From NCBI GenBank assembly GCA_029204225.1, contig CM055113.1:34358107-34422106 (forward strand): 64,000 nucleotides of DNA, read 5' to 3'. Below the pieces are notes generated by a model. The model searched no databases, had not been told where the DNA came from, and worked only from the letters and a program-made list of their open reading frames with translations. Below are positions 34,355-46,150 of the stretch, piece after piece. The position numbers and the translations under genes are program-made. This stretch comes from Diphasiastrum complanatum. Its lineage: Eukaryota > Streptophyta > Lycopodiopsida > Lycopodiales > Lycopodiaceae. How positions within the stretch are numbered: the first letter of the stretch is position 1; each line of letters begins with the position of its first letter.

Positions 34355-35765
34355 CACTTAACCCTAAACCCTGAACCCTAAATCCTAAATCCTAAATCCT
34401 AAATTCTTGGCACTTAACCCTTAACTATAAATCCTAAACACTAGATCTTAAACCCTAAGCACTTAGCCCTAGACCCTAATCCCTTAACCCTAAGCCTTTA
34501 GACCTAAGCCCTAAATCCTAAACCCTAAATTCTAAGCCCTAAACCCTAAGCCCTTAGCCCTATATCCTAAGCCTTAAAATCTAAACCCTAAATTTTAAAT
34601 CGTAAAATCTAAATTCTAAACTCTAAACTCTAAACCCTAAACCATTGGCTCTTAACCCTAAGTCCTTAGCCCTAAACCTAAACCCTAAACTCTAAACTCG
34701 AAATCTAAAATTCTAAGCCCTAAGCCCTAAGCCCTTAGCCCTATATCCTAAATAGCCCTAAACTCTAAACCCTAAACCCTAAACTCTAAATTCAAAATCC
34801 AAAACTCTAAGCCCTAAGCCCTTAGCCCTAAAACCCTAAACCCTAGACCCTAAACTCTAGGCCCTAAACCATAAACCCTAATTTCTAAACCCTAATCTCT
34901 AAGCCCTAAAATCTTCATCCTAAAACCATCAACCCTTGGTCCTTAACCCTAAACACTAAACCCTAAATAAAAAATCCTAAATCCTAAACCCTTGGCCCTT
35001 AACCATAAACCCTAAACACTAAAGCCTTAACCCAAAGCCCTAAGCCCTAAATCCTATACCCTAAGCCCTAAGCCCTAAGCCCTAGATCCTATACCCTAGA
35101 CCCTGAATCCTAAGCCCTTAGCCCTAAATCCTAAATCCTAAATCCTAAGCCTTAAGCTCTAAGCCCTAAATCTTAAACCCTAAACCCTTGCCCCTTAGTT
35201 GTAAACCGTGAGCGCTAAGCCTTAAGCCTTGAGCCCTTAGCCCTAAATTCTAAACCTTAAATCCTAAACCATAAATCCTAAATCCTTAAATCTTAGCCCT
35301 AAACCCTGAACCTTCCTCCCTTGGCCCTTAGCCTTTGGTCATTTGTCCTTCACCATTGGCCATTCGCCATTCATCCTTAGCCCTTGGTCCTTGGCCCTTA
35401 ACCCTAAATACTAACACCTTAACCCTAAGCCCTAAGCCCTATAAGCCTTGAACCTTAAGTCCTTATCCCTAAACCCTCAGCCCTAGGCCCTAAATTTTAA
35501 ACCCTATTCCTAAACCCTTGCCCCTTAATTGTAAACCCTAAGCCCTAAGCCCTTCTCCCTTGGCCCTTAGCCTTTGGTCATTTGTCCTTCGCCATTGGCC
35601 ATTGGACATTGGCCCTTCATCCTTAGCCCTTGGTCCTTGGCCCTTGTTCCTTAGCCCTTGGTCTTTAGCCCTAACCCTTCTCCCTTGGACTTTAACCCTT
35701 AGCCCTTGGCTTGTCCCTTACCCTTAGTTCTTAATCTTTGGTCCTTACTTGTTGGCCCTTAGCAT
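34355..35765. repeat. Degenerate telomere-like repeats, block 2
   Basis: About 1.4 kb of CCCTAAA variants in the same orientation as block 1. The right third drifts to CCCTTGGCCCTTAGCC-type units. It ends at a GT/GC/GA simple-repeat tract. Confidence 0.92.
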
Positions 35766-35767
35766 AT

Positions 35768-35952
<185 letters not shown>

Positions 35953-36149
35953 TTAATGGGGGGGAGGAATCTTTTGTACATATATATGGGAGATATATAT
36001 GAGAAGATGCACCCTCCCCATACAAAAAAAGACTTACAGTAAAAAAATGTATGTCAAAAGATATATAGGTGCACACCTCATACATCCCCTTACCTCATGC
36101 ATATGCATGGAGTGTACAATTAAACCATTGTATATATTATAATATCTAT

Positions 36150-36340
36150 GTTAAAGGTGTGTGGGAGGTGTCCACCCACCGTGATGGGTGGAGCCTCACG
36201 TACTAAAAAAAATGAATTTTTTTTTCAAAAAAAAAAAAATTTCAAAATTTTTTTCTGTTTTTTTTTTAGCATGGAGTTGCCAAATCCAAAAAATAGTCCA
36301 AAAGTATTAATAAAGTCCAAAATTAATTGAGACAGTGTTA
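36150..36340 (-). repeat. LTR-like segment with GC palindrome, inverted
   Basis: On the minus strand TGTCTCAATTAATTTTGGAC (about 36315-36335) matches the LTR at 30.8 kb. It is followed by A/T runs and the palindrome CCACCCATCACGGTGGGTGG (36168-36190 region), the same layout as in that LTR. Probably a relative of the same Copia LTR. Confidence 0.65.
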
Positions 36341-36842
36341 TTTGTTATTGGAATTGAGGCCCATTTCATTTTAGACTTAAATTTTGACTTTTCAAAGTTA
36401 TATTAGTCTAAAAGCATTGAAATAAACACTTTTGAAAAGTGTGGAAAGTGTAGCACATGAGTTTTAGTAGATTCAAATTTGAGTAGTAGAGACTTCTCAT
36501 CGGATTTTTAGCTTTTTTGTTACTGCTAGAAATTCGAACAAGTTCCCAAAGCTGGTCAGTCGGGTGGTATTATAGTGCAGTATCGAACGTTTGCCATTCA
36601 ACAAATAATAACCAATGGTTATGTATTCAATTTCATTGCACAAACAAGTGTGCACCAGTGGCATTGTGAACATTGGACTTGTACCTACAAAAAAAAAATT
36701 ATTATTTTAAACAATGATCTATGCTATGCTAAGCACAGAATATTAAAAGTAAATTATTATTTTAAACAGTGATCTATGCTAAGCATAGAATATGAAAAAA
36801 TAAAACAAATAAAGTTAAGTTTTAAGAAAGTTAAAGACATAC
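36341..36842. other. No exon recognised
   Basis: AT-rich. Holds two copies of GTGATCTATGCTA(TGCTA)AGCA (36712 and 36770), words that recur in the introns of the gene to the right. Confidence 0.4.
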
Positions 36843-39046
36843 CATATAATATTTTCAATTCCAGCATTGCAAAAAGTTAGAAGAGCTTTTTGCACTGAAG
36901 CCGACAGCCAACTTGAATGGAATAATACAACTCTCCAAATAGGAAAAGTTTTGATTTCAACGAATCCTTGCATCACACTATGAATCTCAGTGAATTTTAA
37001 TGGAGAATCATCATTTAGAGATCTTTTCATCTGAAATCCATAGAGAATGTCTGGTATGCAAAGAGTGTGAGATCTTTTCTTTAGAAATTTTGAAATCTCC
37101 CTACAATCTCTTTCTTCCACAGTGTAAAAACAAGGTTGATCATTGACACATTTTGGGAGAAAAGTCTCTGTTGAATCCTCCTCGACAATAGTCTCACCCC
37201 GTGCCAATCTTTCTTTGTCTCTTTTTTCTGCCTTCGCTTAAAGAATATGTCGTTTAAATCGCTCTAGAAGGACTTTATTTTTCTCGTCTTCAACCGACTG
37301 AAAGAAGAGAGAATGCAACTACGCTTAGCATAAGATGTACAAAACAAATAATTAAAAAAATTTGATTTAAAAAAAAATAAAGATGAACATAAGAAATAAT
37401 TAGTAAATTGAATCTATACTAGACTTGAGATCCTAGCAAAGAAAATATAATTACTATGCTTAGCATAAGATATGAATGGTCAAGCTTTGGAAACTCTAAC
37501 AAATTCTTTGTGAAAAATTCTTATCCTTTGTATGACCGTCATTTTCATTCGATAGTCTTGGTCAATATTATGGTTCCAGGCAAGAAGTCTAGCTTCTTCC
37601 ATTGTCAACTCAGCGAACGCAATGACACTAATAGTTCGGAAAGAAGCAACATGAGAATACTCCTGAGACAGTTGCTTTCTAGCTTGTAAACTATGAATGC
37701 CTCCCAAAAACAAAAAAAATGATAATTATCTAAAGAAGAAAAATCAAAATCGGCAACAGATCTACATTTAGTCAGGTCTACCAAAACAACAAAAGATGTC
37801 ACAATTGCTTGCGTATGATCTTTAACACGAGTTATTTTCAACACATAATGTGTAGAAAACCCTTGGTCACTTGACAAGACATAACATGCCATCAAATGAT
37901 TGAAATTTTAATCTTTCAATTGTATGTGAAACTAGACTTGACTCGTCACTATGGTGTTGGAAGACTTAAATTTTTTTTCACTCAATTGATGGCAATTTGC
38001 CCCCAAAAATCTTCAACTTTCAACACTTTTCAGCACTTCACATGGGTGACGTATATATCTCTATAGGACTCCAAATTTGAATTTATTTATAATAGACACG
38101 TTTTTATGGTAAAAAAGAATTTTTGAAAGTAGACAGCCAAAGAAAGAATTGTAAAAAGCACCTCCAAAAGAGCTGAACCTTTCTAGCACCTTTCAATAAT
38201 TTTCAATACTTTTCAGCACTTGACATGGATAACTTTATATGCACATATCTATCTCTACATAACTCCAAATTGAAAAAAATTTGAAAGACGTGTTTCTATG
38301 GTCATATAATACTTTTTAAAGTAGACAAACCAAAAAAAGTATTGTTAAAATCATGGTATTACACACTCATATATGATATTTCCAATTGTGTTGATTTTTA
38401 TCAACACTTAAAAGAGTAACTTTGAATGCACGTATCTATTTCTATAGATCTCCAAATTCAAAATTTTTTGGTAGGCATGTTTCTATAATCATACAAAATT
38501 TTTAAGAGTAGACGGACTAAAAATTGAATGTAAAATTCACAACAATGTAGTCCCATATATGAAAATATCGAAGTTTCATCAGTACCCCCACATGTTTGAC
38601 ATATTATATCTTACACATAAGTTTCTCAAAATGAAGGTCTCAAATTTTTTCATCGGTAAATGCATATATGAGAAAAACACTTGTGAAAGGATTTGATATG
38701 ATTCATCATAGTTTATGAGATATGATTTTTTGAATAAGTGTTTGAAATGCACACTTTTGTGTGCATTTTGAAACAACTCGTGTTAAATTTAATTTTTGAG
38801 TTATGTACATGTGTTTCATTAGGCTCTCAAACCTCCATTGGTTTATCTCCAGTGGAGGGATCAATGAGAGGATGATCGCACTAGTCTATATCCAAAATCA
38901 AAGTAGTCTTTCTAATTTTTTTTTGTTTATGAATTTCATCTCTAAGTTTAGAGATCTCAGATGAATCTTTCAGAGGTTGGAAGTAGACTTTTTTGTTTTC
39001 TTTTTCTACTTTCTTCAGAGAGAATTACTTTGGGTCGCTTGGCCAT
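36843..39046 (-). pseudogene. Unrecognised multi-exon gene, copy 2 (ParB-like motif)
   Basis: Start ATG at 39046 (MAKRPKVILSEESRKRKQ) with a frameshift into YFQPLKDSSEISKLRDEIHKQKK. A probable donor lies at 38830. A second coding block (about 37950-37460) has DQGFSTHYVLKITRVKDHTQAIV, then, after a one-base slip in a T run, LGGIHSLQARKQLSQEY and LTMEEARLLAWNHN. A third exon, 37297-36843, is bounded by TTCTTTCAG|TCGG and ATATG|GTATGT and includes one stop. GGxHxLxA plus EEAxxLAxxHN resembles the ParB/sulfiredoxin fold (DNA binding or NTP hydrolysis); this is a weak inference. The continuation would match the piece at 45.6-46.1 kb, which I read as copy 1 of a tandem pair. Introns carry TATGCTTAGCATA palindromes. 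Confidence 0.5.
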
Positions 39047-39138
39047 TGATTCATTTCTAGACCTCGGTGTCTCTTTTCTCTCTTAAGTATGTATAGGAGC
39101 CTAAAATCTCTTTTTTTTATGGGAAAGAGGATGATTTG

Positions 39139-40213
39139 TGTTGGTTCATGAAATGGAAATTATCAATTCTGATATGAATCTATTGACGTTTAGATGTTGA
39201 TGCCAACTGATAAAACAACATTACTATTCACAGAATTGTGGATTACTTAGTGAATAGAGATTGTGAACTGTTATTTTGTGTTGAATAAGATTTACAGTGT
39301 AGGAGTCTTAGACTGCCATAAAAGAGAGATCGTAGAAACAATTAGGTGTCTAAGACAGCCATGCAATTATCTCTTGTTGATAACCTGATATGAAGAGAAT
39401 GCAAAAATAACTTAGACGTCAGAGAGAACCATACATTTCTCTGATAATGATGTTTGCATAAGAGAAATGAGAGTTAGTTTCATTCAACAAGAATACAAAG
39501 ATGTAGAACAGTAGCGAATCTATATAATAATGTCGTAAAATAACAATCAGATCACAATACAATTGCACTGATAAGTGCGTGATTCTACTTATAGACGCAA
39601 AACAATTTCTAAAGTTCTGAGTATCTCTCTGTCTATATATAATCACTAACTCTGAGAAGTCAGCTATTGAAAGACCAATTTCGGTCGTAGATCTATTTCT
39701 CTGATCTTCAAACATGATTGATTCAATCACTTATTTATATATATAACAACTGGAAGATCTTGTATTATTCTAGCTTTACATCTACAAGATCCCTTAACAG
39801 TTGATTAACTGACTAATTAGAATAATTGTTATTGGAGCGTGAAGACGTAGACAGTCTGTACTAAGAATCCTGTGTATTTTTGCAAAGTGTTGTATTTTTC
39901 ACGAAGTAATGTCACATTTCTAGAAGTGCCTGAAATGGCCTAAGAACTGACTCAGCACAAAGTGTCACAAAACGCTTAGTTGCTCAGGATGGCCCAAAGG
40001 TGGAAAGGCGACAGTGTCGAGTTTTGGCGACAGTGTCAGATTTTTTGCCTGTCAGAAATTGCGAAAAAAAAAAAATAGACTGTAGCAACAATCAGTCTAA
40101 AAATACAGATTGTTGAAAAACGGTTCATTTTCTGCAGGTTCATTTGAGAGAGTAAAATTGAGAGAAGGAAGATGGGCTATTGGGATGAGTAGGAGTTAGA
40201 TTAAATTCCAACA
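39139..40213 (-). repeat. 3' LTR of the complete Copia
   Basis: 1075 bp, TGTTGGTTCATG..AAATTCCAACA on the plus strand, with GTAGCAACAATCAGTCTAAA-type words near the U3 end. Frames inside it are not genes. Confidence 0.9.
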
Positions 40214-40402
40214 CTCTCCCTTAAGATTACTGCTAGAATCTGAAATGCAATTGAGATTTGTCATATCTACTTGTCTCTAGACAATGGCTTTGTCAAAATA
40301 TTAGCCAACATACTGTCTGTATGACAGTAACTTAGTACAACATCTTTATTCTAAACTTTCTCTCTAAGAAAATGGAACTGAACTTCTATATGCTTAGTTC
40401 TA

Positions 40403-41640
40403 TTATGAGTTCATGGGTTCAGAGATAGAGCTATGCAGCTCTAATTGTCGCACTGGAGTATTGTTGGATCGATCTGTGGGAATTGCAGATCCTGTAGTAG
40501 CCTTCTTAGCCAGATTATCTCCTTTACTACTGTTGTAGCTGCAACATATCCAGATTTTGTAGAGGACAACGAAATGTATTTCTGCTTTCTGTTGTTCCAT
40601 GAAATGGGTCCTCCTGCAAGGAAACAAATGTGGATTTCCTGGTATCCATGTCTCCTGCCCAATCTGAATCTGAGTAGGTGGTCAATGTGACTGCAACTTC
40701 TGTATTACTATTGTAGCTCAAATTATAGTGCTTTAAAGTTTGAATGTATCTTAGTACTCTTTGTAGAGCTTTCTAGTGTTGTAAGCCTGAATTGGATATG
40801 TATTGAGACAATGTGCTTACTTCATATGCTAGATTAGGTCGTGTGTAGATGATAGAATACATTATAGATTTCATGACGGACTAATAAGGATACTTGCACA
40901 TTTCTTGTTGATCTGCTTGAGTTTTGGGGCACATGTCTTTGGACAGCTTAGATCCTGGATCCATAGGTGTGTCTCTGGGCTTGCAGTCCTCCATGCCATA
41001 TTTGCAAAGTACATTGACTAAGTAGGACTCTTGGCTTATAGCGATCCCTCTATTGATCTCCATATCAAGTAGGTAATGGACTGGCTCTAAATCAGTCATC
41101 TCGAATTATGATGAAAGCAGAGATTTGATTTCTTGTAACAACTGATTTCAATTGCTGATAATTAAGGAATTATCAAAGTATAATGTTGTTATAACATATC
41201 TTGACCCTTTATGTTTGAGATATACATTAGAGTCTGCGAAGCAAGAAGTGAAATTATGCTACAACAAGAAGTGATTGATTCTTTCATACCAGGCCCGGGG
41301 AACTTGCTTGAGGCCATACAGTGCCTTGTGCAATTTACATACCAAATGCCCTTGGCCTTTAAGGACGTAACCTTATGGTTGATAAATGAATACGTCTTTT
41401 TGTATATATTCATGAAGGAACATTGTCTGGAGGTCCATCTGGTGAATGTCCAGATCCTCTGTAGCAGCTATAACCAACAAGGTGTGAATAGATTGATGTT
41501 TTACCACTAGAATGAAGGTGTCAGTGTAATATATTTCATAAACTTGCTCAAATCCTTTAACCACTAATCGAGCTTTCCATTTGGATATTGATCCATCTGG
41601 CTTAAGCTTTAGCTTGAAGATCTATTAAGAGTCAATAGGC
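40403..41640 (-). pseudogene. RT and RNase H of the complete Copia
   Basis: From about 41570: VKGFEQVYEIYYTDTF, then DIHQMDLQTMFLHEYIQKDVF (RT N-terminal blocks), TDLEPVHYLLDMEI, ESYLVNVLCKYGMEDCKPRDTPMD, then RNase H with TYSDSDWAGDMDTRKS, FLAGGPISW, STKSGYVAATTVVKEIIWLRRLL and ILQCDN. Frames shift repeatedly; the YVDD box region (about 41130-41200) is badly decayed. Confidence 0.85.
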
Positions 41641-41959
41641 TTCATACCTGCAGAAGGATTGACAAGACTCCAAGTCTTGTTCTTCATCAAGGAATGGTAC
41701 TCAGCATCCATGGCAGCTTTCCATTCGTCTGCATTGGGCATTGACAGTGCTTCTACAATAGTGGCAGGTTCATCATGACTAATGAATGTCTGAGGGACAA
41801 AATGATCAGATTGCTGTCGTTATCTTGTAGACCTTCTAACTATAGGTGCTTGAGTGGATGTTTCTCTTGGGTAGATGACACGAATGACTTCAGCTTGTGG
41901 TTGAGCAGTCGTGGGAGGTTGGGCCCATCGATGGTGAGTGGAGCTGTTGGGACAAACTC

Positions 41960-42970
41960 CTACATTTGAACAGTTGTAGGTTGATGCCTATTGATGGAGA
42001 ATAGAGCTGCTATGATAGACTCCTGCATTGGCTGCTCCTGCTTAAAGTCATGGAATTTGTCTTCAAGGAAGACAACGTCATGGCTGCTTGAGGTCTGGCT
42101 TGTCTCAACATCATAAATGTGATAAGCCTTGTGTGATGTTGAATAGCCGATAGAGATGTACTTATAGCTTACTGGGTCCAGTTTCTTCCTCAGATCAAAC
42201 GGTATTTGAGCATAGTAGAGACATCCAAATAAATGTAAGTGTTTTAGACCTGGTTTGTAGCCGTAGTAGGCTTCAAAGAGTGTCTTGGAGTCGACTGCCT
42301 TCATGTTGGGATAATTTTGTAGATAGCAGACAATAGAAATTGCTTTATCCCAAAAGTTCTTGGGTAGTTGATCATTAACAGTCACAGATCATGTAGCTTC
42401 CAATAATGTTCGATTCTTTTGCTCAGCTACGCCATTCTGCTGTGGAGTGTAGTTGGCTGTGAATTGATGGTGCATACCACATGATGATAAGTAGTTTGCC
42501 ATTTCATTTGATAGGTACTCTCCCCCTGAATCAGACCACAAGGCCTTGATTCTCTTACCAGTTTGATTCTCATCATATTGCTTGAATTCTTTGAAGCAAT
42601 TGAATGCTTCTGACTTGTTCTTTATGAACATAATTCTAGTGAATCGGGTGTAGTCATCAATGAATGTGATAAAATATAGAGCTTGACCCAAGGAGGGTAT
42701 GCTCATAGGACCACATAAATCACTATGAATTAGTGATAGAATGGACTTCGCTCTTTTGGCTTGTCCTCTTGGAAATTTTGGTCTAGGTTGTTTCCCTAGT
42801 AAACAATTTTTATAGAAAGTCTGATTAGTTGTAGACATAGCATTGATATTTATATCCTTGACCAATTTGTTATGATACATGTACAAGATTGAACACATAT
42901 TTAAATGACCTAGTATTTGATGCCAAACATGAGTATCAAAGTTACTCATGGTAAGATGAACTTCACACAC
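41960..42970 (-). pseudogene. Integrase of the complete Copia
   Basis: WHQILGHLNMCSILYM with a damaged second zinc pair (FYKNC where CxxC is expected), the catalytic Asp in LIHSDLCGPM, the second Asp in ALWSDSGGEYLS and the Glu in NGVAEQKNRT (42970-42389). After a stop the frame goes on (42385-41960) with LPKNFWDKAISIVCYLQN, YYGYKPGLKHLHLFGC and KAYHIYDVET. Apart from the stop and the zinc change, this is the best-kept part of the element. Confidence 0.9.
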
Positions 42971-42974
42971 TTAG

Positions 42975-43565
42975 TTTCCCTCGAGGATCAAATATAGTTA
43001 GTCGAACTCTCCACAAGATCGAACAAACGACATACTTTAAGCTCATTGATCCCTCAGTTGACAAATGGAAGAACAAAGACGACTATCTTATCAATGTAGT
43101 AAACGATAAAGAGTTGGCTGCTGCTTGTGCATATATCACCCGATATACACAACATCATAGGTCCTTGGTTAGACGTATTTCTGTGACGATGTTCCACATG
43201 ATGGTTGATTCCACATTACACAGCCAGAATCTCTATGATTGGGCACAATTCGCTTCAAATTGCCTGCATGATTGTATTCGAAGCAAGCAGCCCATTACCT
43301 ACCTAGGCTACCTTTTGGCAGATATCACTTTAAGGCAGCTCAGTCACCATTCACACGTCCGAGATAACTTGTTGCTCGTTGACAAAGCTTGGGAGATACC
43401 TACTAATCAGACATCCCAGTCTACTACAAAGCTTGCATCACACGACAACACGACGACAACATCTTAGAAAAGGAAAGGTGCAGCCTCTCCTAAAGGACCA
43501 GTCTCAAAACATGTCAAGATAGGGCCATCAAAGCTTCAACTGCGCAAGGCAACCACCTCCGTCTG
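42975..43565 (+). pseudogene. Foreign ORF lodged in the Copia element
   Basis: A plus-strand frame, opposite to the host element, is open from about 42980 to 43467: VDKWKNKDDYLINVVNDKE, SVTMFHMMVDSTL, NLYDWAQFASNCLHDCI, PITYLGYLLADITL. After one stop it goes on with a Lys-rich tail (KRKGAASPKGPVSKH). It replaces the protease and the start of the integrase of the Copia. I do not recognise the family. The style, a helical domain with a basic tail, is like ORFs found in unclassified plant transposons. The insert edges are approximate, and no target duplication or terminal repeat was identified. Confidence 0.5.
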
Positions 43566-43589
43566 CAGCAAAGTCAACCTCCGTCTTGG

Positions 43590-44343
43590 TGCTGCTGCAT
43601 CTTCTTCCTCGCTTCATTGTGCTTGAGTCTGCGACAATCCTTAATGTCGTGGTTTGATCTTTTGCAATATCTGCAAAAGAGTTTGGTCTTGGATGTTGTT
43701 GTTGTCTGTGTTGTTGTTGTTGTTGGATTGAATATGTCTGCTATGCCTTTGTCTTCTTGTCCTTGAAGTTATTCTTCTTGGACTGTTGCTTATTAGAGTA
43801 TAATGCCATTGACGTGGTACTCGTTGTTGATAAGCTCTTTCTCCTGAATTCTTCCTGCAATAGACTTACTGTCAGCTTCTGAAGAGACAACACAGGAGTA
43901 TTGCTTAAAAGCAATACTAGAATATCGTAGGAGGATGGAAGACTGGCAAGAAGAGACATCGTTGAGTCTTCTTCTGATATAGGAGAACCTATTGCAGCAA
44001 GTTGATTCAGCAGCTATTTGAATTCATTTAGGTGATTGCTGACTGAGGTCCCTTCGTTTATTTTGAGTATAAGTACCTTCTTCCTCATAAAGAGACGAGT
44101 TGATACATTTGAAGTCTCGTACATACTTGTTAGGATATCCCACGCTTCTTTGGAGGTGGTGTTGTTTGATACGTGAGCAATCTGAGTGTCTTTCATATTC
44201 AGGGATACAATGGCAAGTGCTTTGCCATCCTTTGTTTCCCATGCTGGGAGCAATTTAGGTTCTGTCGGTCTGGCTATTGAACCATTTACGTATTCCCATA
44301 GCTCCTTTTCGATTAAGATCATTCTCATCTTGAGTTTCCACAT
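43590..44343 (-). pseudogene. Gag of the complete Copia
   Basis: MWKLKMRMILIEKELWEYV, IVSLNMKDTQIAHVSNNTTS and AWDILTSMYETSNVSTRL (44343-44014), then after a stop MSLLASLPSSYDILVLLLSN (43959-43741) and a zinc knuckle CRYCKRSNHDIKDC (about 43665-43625, CX2CX4HX4C intact). Gag packages the element RNA. Confidence 0.88.
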
Positions 44344-44512
44344 GTGGAAATCATCTTCGTTGAACTTGTTGATCAGAGAGATCTATGAGGTTGAACCTTT
44401 CATTAAAATCGAGAAACAAAAATAGAACACAAACAAAATGAACTAGCTCTATATAACAAGAACGTATTAAGTTCTATTTTAAATCCTAAACCCTAGTAAT
44501 CCAATAAACCAG

Positions 44513-44525
44513 GGCTCTGATACCA
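44513..44525 (-). other. Copia PBS (initiator-Met tRNA)
   Basis: TGGTATCAGAGCC on the minus strand, three bases from the 5' LTR end. A second PBS-like word (44552-44563) lies inside the LTR itself. Confidence 0.85.
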
Positions 44526-44528
44526 CTT

Positions 44529-45594
44529 TGTTGGTTCGTGAAATGAAAATTATCAGCTCTGATACCAATCTATTGATGCTAACTGATAAAACAAAAATTC
44601 TTATTAACAGGATCATGGATTCCTTAGAGAACAAAGTTTGCTAGCTGTTCTTTTGTATTGAATAAAATTATCAGTGTAGGAGTCTCAGACTGCCATAAAA
44701 GAGAGATCAAAGAAACAAATAGGCATCTGAGACAACCATGCAGTTCCCTATTGTTGATAACCTGATACAAAGAGAATGCAAAAATAACTTAGGCTTCAGA
44801 GATAGCCATACATTTCTCTGATAATGATGTTTGCATAAGAGAATATGAGAGTTAGTTTCATTCAACAAGAATGCAAAGATGTAGAATAGTAGTGAATCCT
44901 GTATAATAATGTCGTAAAACAACAATCAGATCACAATACAACTGCACTGATAAGTGCGTGATCCTACTTACAGACTCAAATCATGTGCTAAAGTTCTGAG
45001 TATATATATATATATATATATATACTCACTAACTTTGAGGAGTCGACTACTGAAAGACCAATTTTGTCGTAGATCTATCTCTCTGATCTTCAACCATGAT
45101 TGATTCAATTGCTCATTTACACATATAGCAACTGGAAGATCTTGTATTATTCTAGCTTTACATTTACAAAATCGCATAATAGTTGATTACCTGACTTATT
45201 AGAACAGTTGTTATTGGAGCATGAAGACGTAGACAGTTTACACTTAGAATCCTGTGTATTTCTGCAGAGTGTTGTATTTTTGGTGAAGTAATGTTGCATT
45301 TCTGGAAGTGTCTGAAATGGACTCAAAACTGACTCAGCACAAAGTGTTGCAAAATATTTAGTTGTTCAGGATGGCCCGAATCTGGAAAGGCGATAGTGTC
45401 GGGTTTTGGCAACAGTGTTGGATTTTTCAAATGTTAGAAATTCTGAGGAAAAATACAAACTGTAGTGACAATCAGTCTAAAAATGCAAACTGTTGAAAAA
45501 TAGTTCATTTTCTACAGGTTTCATTTGAGAGAGTAAAATTGAGAGAAGGAAGAAGGGCTGTTGGAATGAGTAAGAGTTAGATTAGATTCCAACA
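44529..45594 (-). repeat. 5' LTR of the complete Copia
   Basis: 1066 bp. It matches the left LTR throughout with scattered differences. A (TA)n run at 45001-45024 is expanded relative to the left copy (TATCTCTCTGTCTATATATAA there). Confidence 0.9.
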
Positions 45595-45599
45595 ATTCG

Positions 45600-46150
45600 G
45601 AGGGTGTAGATTTTTCAGTACCATCAGTGTTGGAAGGGACAATGGAAGAAGCTAGTTTGCAACATTCAAAAGCCCCTAACTTCCTACCACGGGAAGAAAA
45701 GATTAGATTCTTCCCCTCAACAATAGCATCAAGCATGTTCTTTAGACATTGTTTGAGGCCCTATATCACAAAAAGATTAGATTCTTCCCCTCAACAATAG
45801 CATCAAGCATGTTCTGTAGACATTGTTTGAGGCTCTATATCACAAAAAACAGAAGAATAATATTAGAGAACTTTTAATAATCATAATGTAATCTATGCTC
45901 AACATAGAATGCAATTGTTACAGTACTAAATAATTCAAAACCTAATTCATTCCATATGATACTGATGATCTGCATAAAAATTTATAAATTCTTTTTTGAG
46001 TATACCTGCCAATGTCACAAGGGCTTTGTCAAAATATGTTTTAACAACTTCATCTCGGCAAAGTCGAATCTTCAACATTCCTTTGTCCAAAATAAATATT
46101 GAAGGAGTTTTGTCAAGCTCTTTCACAAAAACCTTGACCAAGCCCCCCCA
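45600..46150 (-). pseudogene. Unrecognised multi-exon gene, 3' end of copy 1
   Basis: Two exon-like blocks. The first, 46145-45950, is VKVFVKELDKTPSIFILDKGM, then YFDKALVTLAGILKKEFINFY. The second, about 45834-45600, follows an acceptor GATATAG|AGCC and reads SLKQCLQNMLDAIVEGKNL, then SRGRKLGAFECCKLASSIV. In the sequence before the Copia insertion the frame would end in a stop just past the insertion point, about 90 bp before the ATG of copy 2. A 74-bp tandem duplication covers the exon start. I recognise no domain. It is placed in the same gene family because its first block continues naturally from the last exon of copy 2 and its intron carries the same TATGCT..AGCATA-like words. Confidence 0.45.
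45697..45844. repeat. 74-bp tandem duplication
   Basis: AAAAGATTAGATTCTTCCCC..GCCCTATATCACA at 45697-45770 is repeated at 45771-45844 with two changes. It doubles an intron-exon boundary of the unrecognised gene. Confidence 0.95.

Larger units (their letters stand above)
39139..45594 (-). mobile_element. Complete Copia retrotransposon (decayed)
   Basis: Two direct LTRs (39139-40213 and 44529-45594), both TGTTGG..CCAACA, flanked by ATTTG (39134-39138) and ATTCG (45595-45599), a 5-bp duplication with one change. The order on the minus strand is PBS, gag with zinc knuckle, a foreign ORF in place of the protease, integrase, RT, RNase H and polypurine tract (AAGGGAGAG, 40214-40222). The LTRs differ by many substitutions and pol has many stops, so the insertion is old. 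It separates two copies of an unrecognised gene, landing 88 bp upstream of the ATG of one. Confidence 0.92.

Noticed and set aside
32881-35765. Active chromosome end
   Set aside because: The repeats are highly degenerate, interrupted by an LTR-like insert and flanked on both sides by ordinary sequence, so they are interstitial.
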